A stretch of 64,000 nucleotides of DNA from Mycobacterium sp. M26 (GTDB lineage: Bacteria > Actinomycetota > Actinomycetes > Mycobacteriales > Mycobacteriaceae): contig NZ_LN929907.1 of assembly GCF_001494595.1 (NCBI RefSeq), positions 873,468 to 937,467 of the forward strand. Reading direction: 5' to 3'. Both the position numbers and the translations under genes were made by a program. Positions 1 to 12,154 of this stretch are shown one piece after another. Every line of letters begins with the position of its first letter. The first letter of the stretch is position 1. The notes under the pieces are model-generated. The model made no database searches and was not told the DNA's origin. It saw nothing but the letters and a program-made list of their open reading frames with translations.

Positions 1-72
1 GGGGGTGGCCGAGGGTGGTGGTGTAGATGGTGGCGAGGAGGTCTTCGAGGGTGTTGGTGGGGGGTTGGTAGA
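1..72 (-). CDS. Start of a further NRPS carrier domain (runs off the window)
   Basis: Read on the minus strand this encodes [20 protein letters not shown], the N-terminal helix of a carrier domain. It is base-for-base identical to the start of the carrier domain at 1572-1643. Its frame differs from that of the preceding C domain (73-1643), so as assembled the polypeptide would not read through. The gene continues beyond position 1. Confidence 0.6.
1..72. repeat. 72-bp exact direct repeat, copy 1
   Basis: Identical over 72 bases to 1572-1643 (offset 1571). It may extend left of the window. The flanking sequence diverges at 73, but a short shared stretch resumes: 118-136 matches 1643-1661, so copy 2 lacks about 46 bases found here. 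Confidence 0.9.
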
Positions 73-1643
73 CACCGCCACCAACCGATCCACCAACACC
101 CCCACCCCATCAAACACATCCACCCGAAACTCCACCGAGCCGCTGATGCCGGCCGGTTCGCCGTTCTCGGTGAACTGTTCGGACAGTGAGAAGGTGAGAT
201 CCATCCGGGCAGTGTGGGTTTCGATGGGCGTGGCGATGACGTCGAGGTCACCAAGGTGTAATGCGCTGTCGGACTCGCTACGGTGCCCGGGATAGCTCTG
301 CCAGGTCAGCAGGACCTGAACCAGCGGGTGGTGGGTCAGTGACCGGGCCGGTTTGAGCCGCTCCACCAGAACTTCGAACGGAACGTCCTGGTTCTCATAG
401 GCCGCCAGGCTCCGCTCCCGCACCTGGGCCAGCAACTCCGCCACCGTCGGATCGCCGGACAGGTCGACCCGTAGCACCAGGGTGTTGACGAAGAATCCGA
501 CCAGGTCGTCCAGTGCGGGATCGCCGCGACCGGCCACCGGGATCCCCACCGCCACATCGGTACTGCCGCCCAGTGCGCCGAGCAGAATGGCCAGGGCGGT
601 CTGGATCACCATGAAGGTGGTGGTGTTGTGGTCGCGGGCGAGCTTGCGGACTCCGGCGTGTAGCTCAGCCGTCCAGTCGATGTCGAGGGTGGCGCCGCGG
701 TAGTCGGCGACCGGGGGATAGGGCCGGTCGGTGGGCAGGTGAAGGCGTTCGGGCATCCCGGCCAGTGCCTGCTCCCAATAGGCCAGCTGTGCCGCAATCG
801 GGCTTGTGCTGTCGTCGAGGTCGCCGAGTGCGCGGCGTTGCCAGAGGGTGTAGTCGACGTACTGCACCGGCAGCGGCGCCCACGGCGGCGGGTGTCCCGC
901 GGAGCGACTCGTGTAGGCGGTGGCCAGATCCCGCACCAGTGGCGTCACCGACCAGCCGTCGGCGGCGATGTGGTGGGCCGTGGCCACCAGCACGTGAGAG
1001 TCGTCATCGATCCTGAAAAGAACTGTCCGCAGCGGTGTTTCGCAGTCCAGATCGAAATCGTGGCGCCCCTGCTCCGCGATCGCCGCCTCGAGCCGCTCGG
1101 TCGACCAGTCCACGGCGTCGATGACCTGCCATCCGGTGTCGACCTGCTCGGCGGGGACGATGACCTGCTGTGGCACACCGTCGGTCGACGGAAACACCGT
1201 CCGCAGGCTCTCGTGCCGCCCCACGACGTCGCGCAGGGCCAGCCGAAGGGCCTCGGTGTCGAGCCGGCCGCGCAGACGTAGCGCCACCGCGAGGTTGTAC
1301 ACGGCGGAGGAGCCGAGCAGATGGTTGAGGAACCACATCCGGGTCTGGGCGAACGACAGCGGCACCACATCGGGACGCTCCACCGGGAGCAGCGGTTCGG
1401 TGCCGCCGCTCTGCTGCCGGACCACAGCCGCGAGTTGGGTGATGGTGGGGGTGTGGAAGAGGGTGCGGACGGTGAGGTGGGTGTGCAGGGTGGTGTTGAT
1501 GGTGGCGATGGCGCGCATGGCGGACAGGGAGTCGCCGCCGAGGTCGAAGAAGGAGTCGGTGGTGCTGATGCGGGGGTGGCCGAGGGTGGTGGTGTAGATG
1601 GTGGCGAGGAGGTCTTCGAGGGTGTTGGTGGGGGGTTGGTAGA
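73..1643 (-). CDS. NRPS continuation: PCP-C didomain in a shifted frame, no A domain
   Basis: In the third minus-strand frame (codons starting at coordinates divisible by 3) the NRPS continues. It begins at [12 protein letters not shown] with a carrier domain ([14 protein letters not shown] near 1520-1550). A full condensation domain follows ([35 protein letters not shown] near 950-980; [36 protein letters not shown]). It ends at [19 protein letters not shown]. No start codon belongs to it, so it is part of the preceding gene, separated by a frame break at about 1643. A second break at 72/73 leads into another copy of the same carrier-domain start. Both joints sit where an A domain of roughly 500 residues should be. 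The carrier-domain start is unusually C-ending and repetitive in its codons. Confidence 0.75.
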
Positions 1644-4600
1644 TCCACCCGAAACTCCACCCGCAGCCCCAATTCCGGGCCGGGCGAGACGGTCACCACA
1701 AGCGGGTAATGCGCCCGCTCGTGACTGGTGGTGCGGGTAATCGCCGGGGTGCCGTCGAGTGCCGATGTCTCGTCGGTGGGGACTGCGATCGGGTAGTTCT
1801 CGTAGACGAACAGCGTGTCGAAAAGCTGCTCGCAACCGGTGATCTGGTGAATCTCGGTCAACGGCAGATAGTCGTGCTCGAGCGTCGCGTGCCGGGCGTC
1901 GTGCAGTGCCGTGATCAGGTCGGTGATTGTCGTGGTCGGTGCCGCCGTGGCCCGCACCGGGATGGTGTTGATCAGCAGGCCGACCATCGATTCGGCCCCG
2001 GGCAGATCAGCCGGGCGTCCCGATACGGTCGTCCCGAAGATGACGTCGTGGCGGCCGGTCAGTGCCATCAGCAGCTGTGCCCAGCCCGCCTGCAGCACGG
2101 TATTGAGTGTGGTGTGGGTGGCGCGGGCGAGTTCGTTTAAGGCGGCGGTCATCGAGGCCGTTATCCGGACCGAGTGCACGTCGCGCTCGGCTGGGCCCGA
2201 TCGCACTGGTGCGGCCAGCAGGGTGGGAGTGTCGAAGCCGCTCAACATGTTTCGCCACGTTGCCCGTGCGGTGTCGACATCGCGCTCGGCCAGCCAGCTG
2301 AGGAACCGCCGGTAGGGCACGGGCGCCGGCAGCGCCGCACCGCGGTAGCAGGCCAGGATCTCCTGCAGCAGGATCGGCACCGACCAGCCGTCGACCACGG
2401 CATGATGCATCGTCAGCACGAAACGATAGCTCCCGGGTGCCGTCCGAATCAGAGCGGCACGCACCGGGACGGCACCGTCGAGGTCACCCACCGCGGCGCG
2501 CTCCTCGGCGCACAGTTGCCCGGTCTGCTCATCGGTGAGATCGCAATACTGCCAGGGCACCAACGGATGTCGGGTGAGCACCTGAACCGGTGGGTACCCG
2601 GTGAGGCAGAACCGGGCAGCCAGGTTGGGGTGGCGCGCCACCACCGTGTCGACGGCATCGTGGAGTGCTTGCGGGTCCAGCATGCCCGCCACATCCACCG
2701 ACACCTGCACCGCATACAGATCGCTGCCCGAGTCGGCGTGATACAGCAGACCCTGCTGCAGTGCGGTGACGGGCAGGATGTCGGCGACCCGGTACTGCCG
2801 CTCCAGAGCGTCGATCTGGTCCTGGGTGAGACGGGCCGGTGCGATATCGGACGGTGTCAATCCGCCACCGCCTCGGTGGGCGACGGCACAGATCCCCTGC
2901 AGCGCTTCGGTCCACAGCTGCGCGAGCCGCACGATATCGAGGCGGTCGAGAAGCGACGGTGCCCACATCCAATCGGCCTGCAGCCGGGGTCCGTCGCCGT
3001 CGTCGACAGTGACGGCGGTGACCTCCACCGCGTGCATGAGGGGTATCGCCGGCCCTGTGCCCTCGCTCTCGGAGAACAACGCACCCCAGCGTTCGACGCG
3101 CCAGCCGTCGGCGCCGGCGGCCGGCGGACGCCCGAGATAGTTGAATCCGATCGAGGGCTCCGGCCCGGTCAGGTCCACCTCGGCGTTGAGATAGCGCAGC
3201 ATGCCGTAGGTCAACGGGTCCGGCGTGGCCCGCAGCTGTTCCTTGGCCTTCTTGAGCAGGGCAGCCAGCGTGGCATCACCGGATCGCACCTGAGGCCAGG
3301 CCGCGCTACCGAGGTCGAGCCGGACCGGGCTCTTGGCGGTGAACCACCCCACGGTTCGCGACAGGTCGACACCGAGGCCCAGATCCTCCTGGCGGCCATG
3401 GCTTTCCACGTCGATGAGGAACGGGGCACCCCGGCTGCCGGTGAACTCCGAGAAGGCCAGTGCGAGCGCGATCACCAGCAGTTCCTGCACCCCGGCGTGC
3501 AGGCAGGCGGTTGCGGGTCCGAGCAACAGCCGGGTGGTTTCGGCGTCCAAGGCCGCCGAGAAGTGTCCGGCGGTGGCGACCGTGTCCGACACCGGGTTCA
3601 CTGGCGGCAGTGCCGGGGCGGCATCAGTCACCGCTCGCCAGGCCGGTGCGTGTTCGACGACGGCCGGGTCGTGGGCGGTCTCCTCGAGCAGGCTCGCCCA
3701 CCGGCGGAAGGAGGTCACCTCGACCGGCAGCGCGATCGAGTGACCGCGGTGATGCTGGGACCAGGCGATAGCCAAGTCCTCCAGCAGGATCCGCCACGAC
3801 ACACCGTCGACGGCCAGGTGATGCACCAACAGCGCCAGGTGACCGGTGCCATTGACCCACAGGCAGCTGAGCATCGATCCGGTAGCCGGGTCCAGGCGTG
3901 ACCGCGCCGCCAGCAGGGCCTCATCAGACAGCGCCGGAACCGATACGACACATCGATCCGCGTCCACCGACCCCGGCTCGCCAGCCCGAAGGAGCCGAAG
4001 ACCGTCGTCACCGAGACCGACCGAAACCCGCAGCATCGGATGGGTGTCGAGCACCGCTTGCAGGACGGTCACCACATCGTCGCGGGTCGTACCCTCGGGT
4101 GCCTGCAGCAGCACCGTCTGATGGAATTCGCCGACAGCCCCGCCCATCTCGTAGAGCCAGCGCATGATCGGTGTGGCGGGCAGGTCGCCGACACCGTCAT
4201 CGGGCTCGGCGGTCGCCCTGTCCGCATGACGGGCGATGCGGGCGACGCCGGCCACTGACTGCTCGACGAAGATGTCCTGTGGCCGGATCAGCACGCCGGA
4301 CTGGCGGGCCCGGGCCACCACCTGCATCGCCATGATGCTGTCGCCGCCGAGCTCGAAGAACGGGTCGTCGATGCCGACCCGGTCCAGCCCGAGGACAGCC
4401 GCATAGAGGTCGGCCAGGATCTCCTCGACTGGCGTCGTGGGTGCCCGGTACTGGTCCGGGTCGCGGTAGTGCGGTGCCGGAAGAGCCGCGACGTCCAGCT
4501 TTCCGTTGACGGTCAGCGGCACCGTGTCGATGCCCACCACCGCCGCGGGTACCAGATAGGGCGGCAGGAGTTCGGCAAGGCGGCTGCGAGCAGCCGCCGG

Positions 4601-7600
4601 GTCGGCCGTGCCGGTCACGTACCCGACCAACCGGCGGTCACCCGGGCGGTCCTCGCGCACGACGGCCACGGCCTGGCGCACCCCCTCCAGCTGCGCGAGC
4701 GCCGCCTGGACTTCGCCGAGTTCGATCCGGTAGCCGCGCAGCTTGACCTGGTCGTCGGTGCGGCCGACGTAGCGCAACTGGCCGTCGACACCCCAGTAGG
4801 CCAGGTCTCCGGTGCGGTACATGCGATCACCGGGGCCACCGAACGGGCAGGCGACGAAACGTGATGCGGTCAATCCGGGCCGACGCCAATAGCCGGTTCC
4901 GACACCGTGTCCCGCTACGTACAGCTCGCCGACGACGCCCGGCGGCACCGGCTGCAATCTGGCGTCCACCACGAACAGGGCAGCCCCGGGCATCGGTGAA
5001 CCGATCGGCGGCGTATGACCGTCGGGGACCAGGGGCGCGCTCATCGCCGCGTACACCGTGGCCTCGGTCGGGCCGTAGGCGTTGATCATCACCCGGCCCG
5101 GCGCCCATCGCTGCACCAGCGACGGCGGGCAGGCCTCACCGGCCACCACCAGCGCCACCGAATCCAATCCGTCGGTGTCCAGCATCGCTGCGGCGGAGGG
5201 TGTTTCGCTCAGCACGGTGAGCGGCCCGCCGGACAGCGTGCTTCGCAGTGCGTCGGGATCGTGGGCAACCTCGTCGGGCAGCACCACCAGCCGGCCGCCG
5301 AACAGCAGCGCGGCCCAGATCTCCCACACCGAGACGTCGAAGGAGTGCGAATGCCACTGGGTGACGGTGAAGTCGACCGGGCCCGGCTGCGACACGGTCT
5401 GCAGGAAACTGGGGATACCGAACATCCTGGTGACGTTGCGATGCGCGATGGCAACACCTTTGGGTGTTCCGGTGGTCCCCGAGGTGTAGATGAGGTAGGC
5501 GAGATCGTCCGCCGACGGCAGTGGAAGCGGTGTGTCCGGGTGACTCAGGATCCGGGGGTCGTCGATGTCGAGCACCGCTGTACCGGCCCGGGTGAGCCGC
5601 TCCGCGAGGTTCGCTGTGGTCAGCGTGGCGACCGGTTCGGCATCGCCGAGCATGAACTCGATCCGTTCGGCAGGCAGGGCCGGGTCGATGGGCAGATACG
5701 CCGCACCGGTCTTCAGGACGGCGGTCATCGCCAGGACCGCATCGGCTGAACGCGGAAAGATCAGCGCCACAATCGTTCCCGGTGCAGCGCCGTGGTCTGC
5801 CAACCAGCGAGCCAGTCGATTGGTGGCGCGATCGAACTCCCGGTAGGTCCACGTTCGCTCCCCGCACACCAGCGCGGTCGCGTCGGGATCGCGGTGTACC
5901 TGCGCAGCCAAGGCCGCTGGAATCGACATCGGTGTGGGTGTGGGCCGGGTCAGAACCGACCGGTGCCCCCAGCGATCCAGCTGTGAACGTTCGCCGTCAG
6001 CCAGCACATTCACTGCGGACACCCGTGCCGACGGATCAGCCGCCAGCGCGACGAGGACCCGCCGCAGCCGCTCGGTCAGCACCTGCACGCTCGCCGTGTC
6101 GAAGACATCGGTGCGGAACTCGACCGCACCGCGGATACCGGACGCCGCACCGTCGGCTTTCCAGCATTCGGTGAGGGTGACCATCAGGTCCAGCCGAGCG
6201 GTGTGCTTGTCCAGGGGCACCGGGGTGATCTCAAGATCACCGACCGTCAGATCCGCCATCGGATCGGCGTTCTGCCACGCCAGCATCACCTGGATCAGCG
6301 GGTGATGGGTCAGGGAGCGGGCCGGGTTGAGCTTCTCCACAAGGACTTCGAACGGAACATCCTGATGGTCGTAGGCAGCCAGGCTGCGCTCCCGCACCTG
6401 CTCGATCAGTTCCCCGACGGTGGGATCACCTGCGAGGTCCACCCGCAGCACGAGCGTGTTGACGAAGAAGCCGACGAGATCCGCCAGCGCGGGATCCCGG
6501 CGCCCGGCGATCGGGAAGCCCACGGCCACATCAGGACTGGCACTCAGTCGCGACAGCAGCACTGCCAGCGCCGCCTGCACCACCATGAAACCGGTGGCGT
6601 TGTGGCTGCGGGCCAGCCGGTGAATGGCCTGCTGCACGTCGGCGTCCCACTGGACTGCGACGGTATCCCCGCGGTGATCCGCCACCGGCGGGTACGGCCG
6701 GTCCGTGGGCAGCGCGATGCGCTCTGGCATCCCGGCCAGCGTCGAACGCCAGTACCTCAGCTGGGCACCGATCGGGCTGGCATCGTCGGTCAGGTCGCCG
6801 AGCCGCTCGCGCTGCCACAGCGTGTAGTCCGCGTAGTGCACCGTCAGCGCCGGCCAGTCTGGATCGCCGCCGGTGCGCCGTGCGGTGTAGGCGGCCGCGA
6901 GATCGCGCATTAGGGGCGCTACCGACATCCCGTCGGCGGCGATGTGATGGACGACGACGGCCAGCACATGGTCGTCATCACCCAGGTGGAAAAGCATTGT
7001 GCGGATTGGGATCTCCTGCGCGAGATCGAAGCAGTGCGCCGCCAGCTCGGCCAGCGACCGGTCCAGCTGGTCCGGCGGCCAGCCCGATGCGTCGAGCACC
7101 TGCCAACCGACATCCGCTGATTCCGCCGACACGATGACCTGCCGGGGGATTCCGTCTGGTGCGGTGATGAGCGTTCGCAGCGCTTCGTGACGACCCACGA
7201 CATCGCGCAGGGCGTGCGCAAGATCGTCGTGGTCCAGCGGCCCGCGCAGCCGCACCGCCACGGCCATGTTGTACATCGGTGACGGTCCGTAGAGCTGGTC
7301 GAGGACCCACATCCGGTTCTGCGCGAACGAAACCGGCAGTACTTCGGGACGGTCGGCGGAGCTGAGGGGTTCCACGGTGCCGATGTGGACACCCTGGGCC
7401 AGCTGAGCCACCGTCGGACCGTCGAACAGGACCCGCACCGAAAGCTCGATGTGAAACGCCGTGTTGATGGCCCCGATGACCCGCATCGCCGACAACGAGT
7501 CACCACCGAGGTTGAAGAACGAATCATCGCGCCCGACCCGGGGCAGCCCCAGCACGTGAGCGAAGATGCCCGCCACGATCTCCTCGACGGCGTTGGCGGG

Positions 7601-10600
7601 CGCTCGGTAGTGCTCGGCATCCTGATAGTCGGGGGCGGGAAGGGCTGCGACATCGAGCTTTCCGCTCACCGTCAGCGGAATGGCGTCGAGCTGTACCACC
7701 GCAGCCGGAACCAGGTAGGGCGGCAGAATCTGCGCGAGTGCGGCGCGCGCAGCGGCACCGTCGGCGGTCCCGGTGAGGTAGCCCACCAGGCGCCTGTCTC
7801 CGGGGTGGTCCTCGCGGACCACGGCTACCGCCTGCTCGACGCCGGCGATTCCGGCCAGGGCACTGCGGATCTCACCCAGTTCGACGCGGTAGCCGCGGAT
7901 CTTGACCTGGTCGTCGCTGCGCCCGACATAGCGCAACTGACCGTCGGCTCCCCACCGGACGAGGTCGCCGGTGCGGTACATCCGGTCTCCCGGTGCCCCG
8001 AAGGGGCAGGCGACGAATCGCGTCGCGGTCAGAACGCTACGACGCCAATAGCCCTCGGCGACACCATGACCCGCAATGTAGAGTTCGCCGACCACCCCCG
8101 GGGCAACCGGACGCAGCCGGGCGTCGAGAACGAACACGGCCGCCCCGGGTGCCGGAGAGCCGATCGGCGGCGTTCCGCACCCGGCCGTCAGCGGTGCGCT
8201 GAGGGTGGCGTAGATGGTGGTTTCGGTGGGCCCGTACGCGTTGACCAGGACGCGGCCCGGTGCCCAGTGGTCGACGACCTCGGCCGGGCACGCTTCGCCA
8301 CCCAGGACCAGGGCCACCGATTCCAACTCCTCCGGCGCCAGCATCCCGACCGCCGACGGGGTCTGGGTGAGCACGGTGACGCCCTCGCGGATCAGCAGGT
8401 CCTTCAGGTCGGCCGGTGAGGCTGCCACCGAGTCGGCGATGACGACCAATCGGCCGCCGCGCAGCAGTGCTGCCCACATCTCCCAGGCGGAGAAGTCGAA
8501 GGAATAGGAGTGCCAGTGCGACCACACCTGTTCGGTCGGTGGGGGCAGTCCACCGTCGAGCGAGCTGATCAACTGGGTCAGGTTGCGATGGCTGACCGCA
8601 ACACCTTTGGGGACACCCGTGGTGCCCGAGGTGTAGATCAGATAGGCGGTGCTGTCGGGATCGGGTTCAAGGAGAGCGTGCGATGGCGCTGTCGCGATGC
8701 GCGGATCGTCGATGTCGATGACCGGAATCCGCCCGCTTATCCGGCCAGCGAGATTCGCATCGGTGATCACGGCCACCGGCTCGGCATCGTCGATGAGGAA
8801 GTTCAGCCGGACGTCGGGTAGCTTCGGGTCCAACGGCAGAAAGGTGGCTCCGGTCTTGAGGACCGCGAGGATGGCCGTCACCGAATGGGCCGACCGATCG
8901 AGCAGGACTGCGGCACGCGTTCCCGGCCCGACACCGCGGGCGCAGAGATTGTGCGCCAACCGGTTCGACGCGTCGTCGAGTTCGCGGTAGGTCGTCGACC
9001 GCCCGTCGAACGCCACCGCGGTGGCCTCGGGTACCCGGCTGGCCTGCGCGGTGAACTGTCCCGGTATGGACACCGCTGCGGGTGCGGGTTGGCCCAAAAT
9101 GGCACGGTTGGACCAGGTGTCGAGCGTCGACCGTTCGGAGTCGTCGAGCAGGTCGATGGCGGATACCGGGCGGGTCGGGTCGGACAGCATGGCTGCGAGC
9201 ACCTGCTCCCACCGCCGGGTCAACGTCGCGATCGTCTGCGCGTCGAACACATCGGTACGGAACTGCACCCGGCCGCCGATGCCCGCGGCGGCACCGTCCT
9301 CGGTGAGTCGCTCGGCGAGATAGAACGCCAGATCCAGATGGGCAGTCTGGGTTTCGACGGGCGTGATCGTCACGTCGATATCACCGGAGGTGAGGTGCTG
9401 TGGCGTGCCGGCCTGCCAGGCCAGCATCACCTGGATCAACGGATGATGGGTCAGCGACCGGGCCGGGTTGAGGCGCTCGACCAGCACCTCGAACGGCACG
9501 TCCTGGTGTTCGTAGGCCGCCAGGCTGCGGTCACGAACCTGTGTTAGCAGGTCGGCGACCGTGGGATCACCGCTCAGATCGACCCGCAGGACCAGGGTGT
9601 TGACGAAGAACCCGACCAGTCCCTCCAGTGCGGGATCGTTGCGACCGGCAATCGGAAACCCCACGGCGACATCGGGATTGGCGCTCAGCCGGGATAGCAG
9701 CACCGCCAGGGCGGCCTGCACCACCATGAAGCTCGTCGCACCGTGCGCTCGGCCGATGTCGAGCACCTGCTGGTGCAGGCGCGCAGGCCAGTCGAGGGTG
9801 ACGGTGGCGCCGCGATGATCGGCGACCGCCGGATACGGCCGGTCGGTGGGAAGTTCGAGCAGTGGCGGCAGTCCGCGCAGCGCGTGCTCCCAGTAGCGCA
9901 CCTGGGTGGCCAGGGAACTGGTGCCGTCGTCGAGGTCGCCGAGATTGGCTCGCTGCCACAGGGCGTAGTCCACGTACTGCACCGGCAGCGCCGCCCACTG
10001 TGGGGGTTGGCCCGCACGCCTGCCGGTGTACGCCACGGCCAGGTCTGCCGCCAGGACACTGACCGACCAGCCGTCCCCGGCGATGTGGTGCACCACGATC
10101 ACGAGCGTGTGCTCGTCGGTTGAGGTACTGAAAAGCTCTGCCCGGATCGGGATTTCGGCGGACAGGTCGAAGCGGTAGTCCGCCAGCTCAGTTACGGCAT
10201 CGTCGAGTCGGGCGTCGGTCCAGCCGGCGGCGTCGGTGACGTGCCAACCGAAGTCAGCTCGGTCGGCCGGTAGCACCACCTGGCTGGGCACACCGTCGGA
10301 TGCCACGAAGACGGTGCGCAGGCTCTCATGGCGGGCGATCACGTCGGTCAGCGCCAGCTGTAGCGCGTCGACGTCGAGCGGGCCGCGCAGGCGCAGGGTG
10401 ACTGCCCGGTTGTACACCCCGGACGGACCGTCCAGCTGATCGATGAACCACAACCGGCTCTGGGCGTGGGACAGCGGGATCGTGGTGGGCCGGGCCATGG
10501 CGGTCAGCGAGGTCAGCCCGGCAGACATGCCGTCGATGCGGGCGCTCAGCTGGTTCACCGTGGGCGCCTCGAACAACGCGCCGACCGTCAGCGCAACGTT

Positions 10601-10789
10601 GAGGCGTGCATTGACGGCCGCGACCACCCGCATCGCGGCCAGCGAGTCGCCGCCGAGGTCGAAGAACGAATCGTACGGACCTACCTGCTCCGCGCGCAGG
10701 ACCTGCCGGTAGATCTCGGTGATGGCCGCCGCGACCGGTTCGCGGTGATCGTCGGCAGCCGACGACGACACGATGTCCTGCGACGTCAT
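1004..10789 (-). CDS. Multimodular non-ribosomal peptide synthetase (frame broken near its 3' end)
   Basis: Large NRPS assembling an unidentified peptide. Approximate residues: PCP1 with the phosphopantetheine Ser in [10 protein letters not shown] (49); C1 with HHIAGDGWS (235); A1 with [11 protein letters not shown] (720); PCP2 (1095); C2 with HHIAADGMS (1280); A2 with [11 protein letters not shown] (1770); PCP3 with [10 protein letters not shown] (2148); an epimerization domain with [10 protein letters not shown] (2325), so the A2 residue should become D; and C3 of the type that follows E domains ([23 protein letters not shown], 2650-3045). By-eye A-domain pockets are about D-F-W-T-V-G-A-I-Y (A1) and D-V-W-S-V-A-A-V-Y (A2); I do not assign substrates. 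It starts with a carrier domain and no loading A domain. Homology stops near base 1644 after EFRVD; the frame to 1004 is a Pro/His/Arg-rich out-of-frame translation, and the real coding resumes in another frame. No IdeR-like box was seen upstream, so I do not call it exochelin synthetase. Confidence 0.85.
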   Translation of the reverse strand: MTSQDIVSSSAADDHREPVAAAITEIYRQVLRAEQVGPYDSFFDLGGDSLAAMRVVAAVNARLNVALTVGALFEAPTVNQLSARIDGMSAGLTSLTAMARPTTIPLSHAQSRLWFIDQLDGPSGVYNRAVTLRLRGPLDVDALQLALTDVIARHESLRTVFVASDGVPSQVVLPADRADFGWHVTDAAGWTDARLDDAVTELADYRFDLSAEIPIRAELFSTSTDEHTLVIVVHHIAGDGWSVSVLAADLAVAYTGRRAGQPPQWAALPVQYVDYALWQRANLGDLDDGTSSLATQVRYWEHALRGLPPLLELPTDRPYPAVADHRGATVTLDWPARLHQQVLDIGRAHGATSFMVVQAALAVLLSRLSANPDVAVGFPIAGRNDPALEGLVGFFVNTLVLRVDLSGDPTVADLLTQVRDRSLAAYEHQDVPFEVLVERLNPARSLTHHPLIQVMLAWQAGTPQHLTSGDIDVTITPVETQTAHLDLAFYLAERLTEDGAAAGIGGRVQFRTDVFDAQTIATLTRRWEQVLAAMLSDPTRPVSAIDLLDDSERSTLDTWSNRAILGQPAPAAVSIPGQFTAQASRVPEATAVAFDGRSTTYRELDDASNRLAHNLCARGVGPGTRAAVLLDRSAHSVTAILAVLKTGATFLPLDPKLPDVRLNFLIDDAEPVAVITDANLAGRISGRIPVIDIDDPRIATAPSHALLEPDPDSTAYLIYTSGTTGVPKGVAVSHRNLTQLISSLDGGLPPPTEQVWSHWHSYSFDFSAWEMWAALLRGGRLVVIADSVAASPADLKDLLIREGVTVLTQTPSAVGMLAPEELESVALVLGGEACPAEVVDHWAPGRVLVNAYGPTETTIYATLSAPLTAGCGTPPIGSPAPGAAVFVLDARLRPVAPGVVGELYIAGHGVAEGYWRRSVLTATRFVACPFGAPGDRMYRTGDLVRWGADGQLRYVGRSDDQVKIRGYRVELGEIRSALAGIAGVEQAVAVVREDHPGDRRLVGYLTGTADGAAARAALAQILPPYLVPAAVVQLDAIPLTVSGKLDVAALPAPDYQDAEHYRAPANAVEEIVAGIFAHVLGLPRVGRDDSFFNLGGDSLSAMRVIGAINTAFHIELSVRVLFDGPTVAQLAQGVHIGTVEPLSSADRPEVLPVSFAQNRMWVLDQLYGPSPMYNMAVAVRLRGPLDHDDLAHALRDVVGRHEALRTLITAPDGIPRQVIVSAESADVGWQVLDASGWPPDQLDRSLAELAAHCFDLAQEIPIRTMLFHLGDDDHVLAVVVHHIAADGMSVAPLMRDLAAAYTARRTGGDPDWPALTVHYADYTLWQRERLGDLTDDASPIGAQLRYWRSTLAGMPERIALPTDRPYPPVADHRGDTVAVQWDADVQQAIHRLARSHNATGFMVVQAALAVLLSRLSASPDVAVGFPIAGRRDPALADLVGFFVNTLVLRVDLAGDPTVGELIEQVRERSLAAYDHQDVPFEVLVEKLNPARSLTHHPLIQVMLAWQNADPMADLTVGDLEITPVPLDKHTARLDLMVTLTECWKADGAASGIRGAVEFRTDVFDTASVQVLTERLRRVLVALAADPSARVSAVNVLADGERSQLDRWGHRSVLTRPTPTPMSIPAALAAQVHRDPDATALVCGERTWTYREFDRATNRLARWLADHGAAPGTIVALIFPRSADAVLAMTAVLKTGAAYLPIDPALPAERIEFMLGDAEPVATLTTANLAERLTRAGTAVLDIDDPRILSHPDTPLPLPSADDLAYLIYTSGTTGTPKGVAIAHRNVTRMFGIPSFLQTVSQPGPVDFTVTQWHSHSFDVSVWEIWAALLFGGRLVVLPDEVAHDPDALRSTLSGGPLTVLSETPSAAAMLDTDGLDSVALVVAGEACPPSLVQRWAPGRVMINAYGPTEATVYAAMSAPLVPDGHTPPIGSPMPGAALFVVDARLQPVPPGVVGELYVAGHGVGTGYWRRPGLTASRFVACPFGGPGDRMYRTGDLAYWGVDGQLRYVGRTDDQVKLRGYRIELGEVQAALAQLEGVRQAVAVVREDRPGDRRLVGYVTGTADPAAARSRLAELLPPYLVPAAVVGIDTVPLTVNGKLDVAALPAPHYRDPDQYRAPTTPVEEILADLYAAVLGLDRVGIDDPFFELGGDSIMAMQVVARARQSGVLIRPQDIFVEQSVAGVARIARHADRATAEPDDGVGDLPATPIMRWLYEMGGAVGEFHQTVLLQAPEGTTRDDVVTVLQAVLDTHPMLRVSVGLGDDGLRLLRAGEPGSVDADRCVVSVPALSDEALLAARSRLDPATGSMLSCLWVNGTGHLALLVHHLAVDGVSWRILLEDLAIAWSQHHRGHSIALPVEVTSFRRWASLLEETAHDPAVVEHAPAWRAVTDAAPALPPVNPVSDTVATAGHFSAALDAETTRLLLGPATACLHAGVQELLVIALALAFSEFTGSRGAPFLIDVESHGRQEDLGLGVDLSRTVGWFTAKSPVRLDLGSAAWPQVRSGDATLAALLKKAKEQLRATPDPLTYGMLRYLNAEVDLTGPEPSIGFNYLGRPPAAGADGWRVERWGALFSESEGTGPAIPLMHAVEVTAVTVDDGDGPRLQADWMWAPSLLDRLDIVRLAQLWTEALQGICAVAHRGGGGLTPSDIAPARLTQDQIDALERQYRVADILPVTALQQGLLYHADSGSDLYAVQVSVDVAGMLDPQALHDAVDTVVARHPNLAARFCLTGYPPVQVLTRHPLVPWQYCDLTDEQTGQLCAEERAAVGDLDGAVPVRAALIRTAPGSYRFVLTMHHAVVDGWSVPILLQEILACYRGAALPAPVPYRRFLSWLAERDVDTARATWRNMLSGFDTPTLLAAPVRSGPAERDVHSVRITASMTAALNELARATHTTLNTVLQAGWAQLLMALTGRHDVIFGTTVSGRPADLPGAESMVGLLINTIPVRATAAPTTTITDLITALHDARHATLEHDYLPLTEIHQITGCEQLFDTLFVYENYPIAVPTDETSALDGTPAITRTTSHERAHYPLVVTVSPGPELGLRVEFRVDLPTPHQHPRRPPRHHLHHHPRPPPHQHHRLLLRPRRRLPVRHARHRHHQHHPAHPPHRPHPLPHPHHHPTRGCGPAAERRHRTAAPGGASRCGAAVVRPDPDVVPQPSARLLRRVQPRGGATSARPARHRGPSAGPARRRGAAREPADGVSVDRRCATAGHRPRRAGRHRMAGHRRRGLVDRAARGGDRGAGAPRFRSGLRNTAADSSFQDR
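1572..1643. repeat. 72-bp exact direct repeat, copy 2
   Basis: Second copy of the repeat at 1-72. Both copies encode the start of an NRPS carrier domain and both abut a condensation-domain end with the A domain missing and the frame broken. Confidence 0.9.
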
Positions 10790-11103
10790 CCGGTCCTCAG
10801 ACCGGATGGATCGCCGGTCAGTGTCGGTCCCGGCGTGCTGGCAGGTGCGCGGCGGACGGCCGGTCGTTGCTCACGTGGCCTCCTCCCTGCGCGCCGGCGA
10901 CTCTGCGAACGATCCTCCCGGCAAGGGCGTGGCCATTCGTTGCGGGCGCGTCGGCCCTCCGACGCATCCGGAGAGGTCAACATAGCTCAACGGCCCGATT
11001 TCGGCGCTGTAATCGGCTTGCTGAATCCCGCCGGGTCGAGTGCTGCATGCGGCAATTTCAGGCGCGCATCGCCGCTACCGATACCAAGCCGAAGGAGTTC
11101 GCC
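10790..11103. promoter_or_regulatory. Upstream region of the NRPS
   Basis: A 314-bp stretch between the NRPS start and the stop codon of the mycolyltransferase gene. Apart from the possible leader ORF at 10818-10874 I see no conserved gene. No IdeR-like box (TTAGGTTAGGCTAACCTAA type) is present, unlike the siderophore promoters later in the window. The NRPS promoter presumably lies at 10880-11100, but no clear -10/-35 pair was identified. Confidence 0.4.
10818..10874 (-). CDS. Possible 18-codon leader ORF ahead of the NRPS
   Basis: A GTG start at 10874 sits just behind a GGAGG-type ribosome binding site (agggaggaggccac). It encodes [18 protein letters not shown] and stops 28 bases before the NRPS start codon. 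The good ribosome binding site and the position are the only evidence; there is no homology claim. It could couple or attenuate NRPS translation, or be chance. Confidence 0.3.
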   Translation of the reverse strand: MSNDRPSAAHLPARRDRH

Positions 11104-12081
11104 CTAGGCGCCCAGGGCAGGACCGACGGTGGTGTTCCAGGATTCCTGCATCTCCGATTCGAACAGACCCCAGGTGTGGGTGCCCTCGGGTCGCACGACG
11201 TAGGTGATGGGGATTCCGGCCGCAGCCGCGGCGTCGGCGAATTGACGGGTGTTTTGGGCGACGATGCCCTCGATGAACCCACCGGCGATGTTGTTGCCGA
11301 AGCCGTCGGGAAGACGGTCGACGGCACCCTGGCCACCGCCGGATGCGGCCGCGTACACCGCCACCCCCTTCAGCCGGGCGGCGTTCTTCGACGGGTCATG
11401 AGCCACCCAGCCGGGGCCGCCCAGCGGACCCCACATGTCGGCCGCGTTGGCGCCGCCGCCCGACAGGGTCAGCGCGACGTTCTGGGCCGAGTCGGAAGGG
11501 GCCGGGAACCCGCTGTAGGACGCGACGGCGCGATAGAGCCCGGGGGCCTGGATGGCGTAGTCGATGGCGGTGCCGCCGGTGCTGGACAGTCCCCCGACGG
11601 CGTTGCGGCCGTTGGTCTTGTACTGCGCGTTGATCACCGGGGGCAGTTCTTTGGTCATATAGGTCTGGTACTGCTTGCCGGGATCGTTGACCCAGTCGGT
11701 GTACCAGCTGAACTGCCCACCCAGTGGGGAGACCACGTTGACGTTCTTGTTGGCGAAGAAGCCCTGGATGTCGGTCATCCCGAACCAGCTCTTGGTGCCC
11801 GGTGCGAAGCTGACGCCGGGATCCAGGTTGTCCCCGCCGTCGATACCGGGCAGCAGATAGAAGACCGGTGCCCCCGACCGCGGTGCCTTGTAGACGTCGT
11901 TGACGATGATCTTGTTCATCGACGGCGAATACACCGACACCTTGTCCCAGCGATCGGTGACATGCTGGATATCGGTGATGTGCGCGGCTTCACCCGGCTC
12001 CGCGTGGGCGGCTGGGACCGACAGCATCGGCAGCAGGGCGGCCAGAACGACGGCCAGCATGCGTACGGGGCTCAGGATCAT
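11104..12081 (-). CDS. Secreted mycolyltransferase / antigen 85 family esterase
   Basis: 325-residue exported alpha/beta hydrolase of the antigen 85 (FbpA/B/C) type, which transfers mycolic acids to trehalose or arabinogalactan outside the cytoplasmic membrane. The N-terminus is a signal peptide (MLAVVLAALLPMLSVPAAHA) with AHA cleavage. The nucleophile Ser lies in VGGLSSTGG, equivalent to GLSMSGG of Ag85C. The acid Glu is in GFIEGIV and the His in GTHTWGLFE near the C-terminus, so the triad looks complete, unlike the inactive MPT51 relatives. It lies 73 bp downstream of the MOSC gene on the same strand and ends 314 bp before the NRPS start. Whether it is a true mycolyltransferase or a more general esterase of the family is not settled by sequence. 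Confidence 0.85.
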   Translation of the reverse strand: MILSPVRMLAVVLAALLPMLSVPAAHAEPGEAAHITDIQHVTDRWDKVSVYSPSMNKIIVNDVYKAPRSGAPVFYLLPGIDGGDNLDPGVSFAPGTKSWFGMTDIQGFFANKNVNVVSPLGGQFSWYTDWVNDPGKQYQTYMTKELPPVINAQYKTNGRNAVGGLSSTGGTAIDYAIQAPGLYRAVASYSGFPAPSDSAQNVALTLSGGGANAADMWGPLGGPGWVAHDPSKNAARLKGVAVYAAASGGGQGAVDRLPDGFGNNIAGGFIEGIVAQNTRQFADAAAAAGIPITYVVRPEGTHTWGLFESEMQESWNTTVGPALGA

Positions 12082-12154
12082 GCGCTGATTATGTGGTCAG
12101 ATTTACGCGCGCGGCAATTTTTCGCGATACTGCCTGCCGGGACTGACCTGCGGC

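Noticed and set aside
1400..1640. GTGGTGGTG-rich repetitive stretch resembling a microsatellite or CRISPR-like repeat
   Set aside because: Read in the correct frame it is a normal carrier domain ([24 protein letters not shown]); the pattern comes from Thr/His/Pro codons ending in C.
2174..3901. 575-codon plus-strand frame inside the NRPS
   Set aside because: Antisense to clearly conserved E and C domains; low-complexity composition, no homology.
1004..10789. Assignment of the first NRPS as exochelin synthetase
   Set aside because: No IdeR-like box, no hydroxyornithine, formyl-transferase or exporter genes beside it, and the A-domain pockets do not point clearly to exochelin residues.
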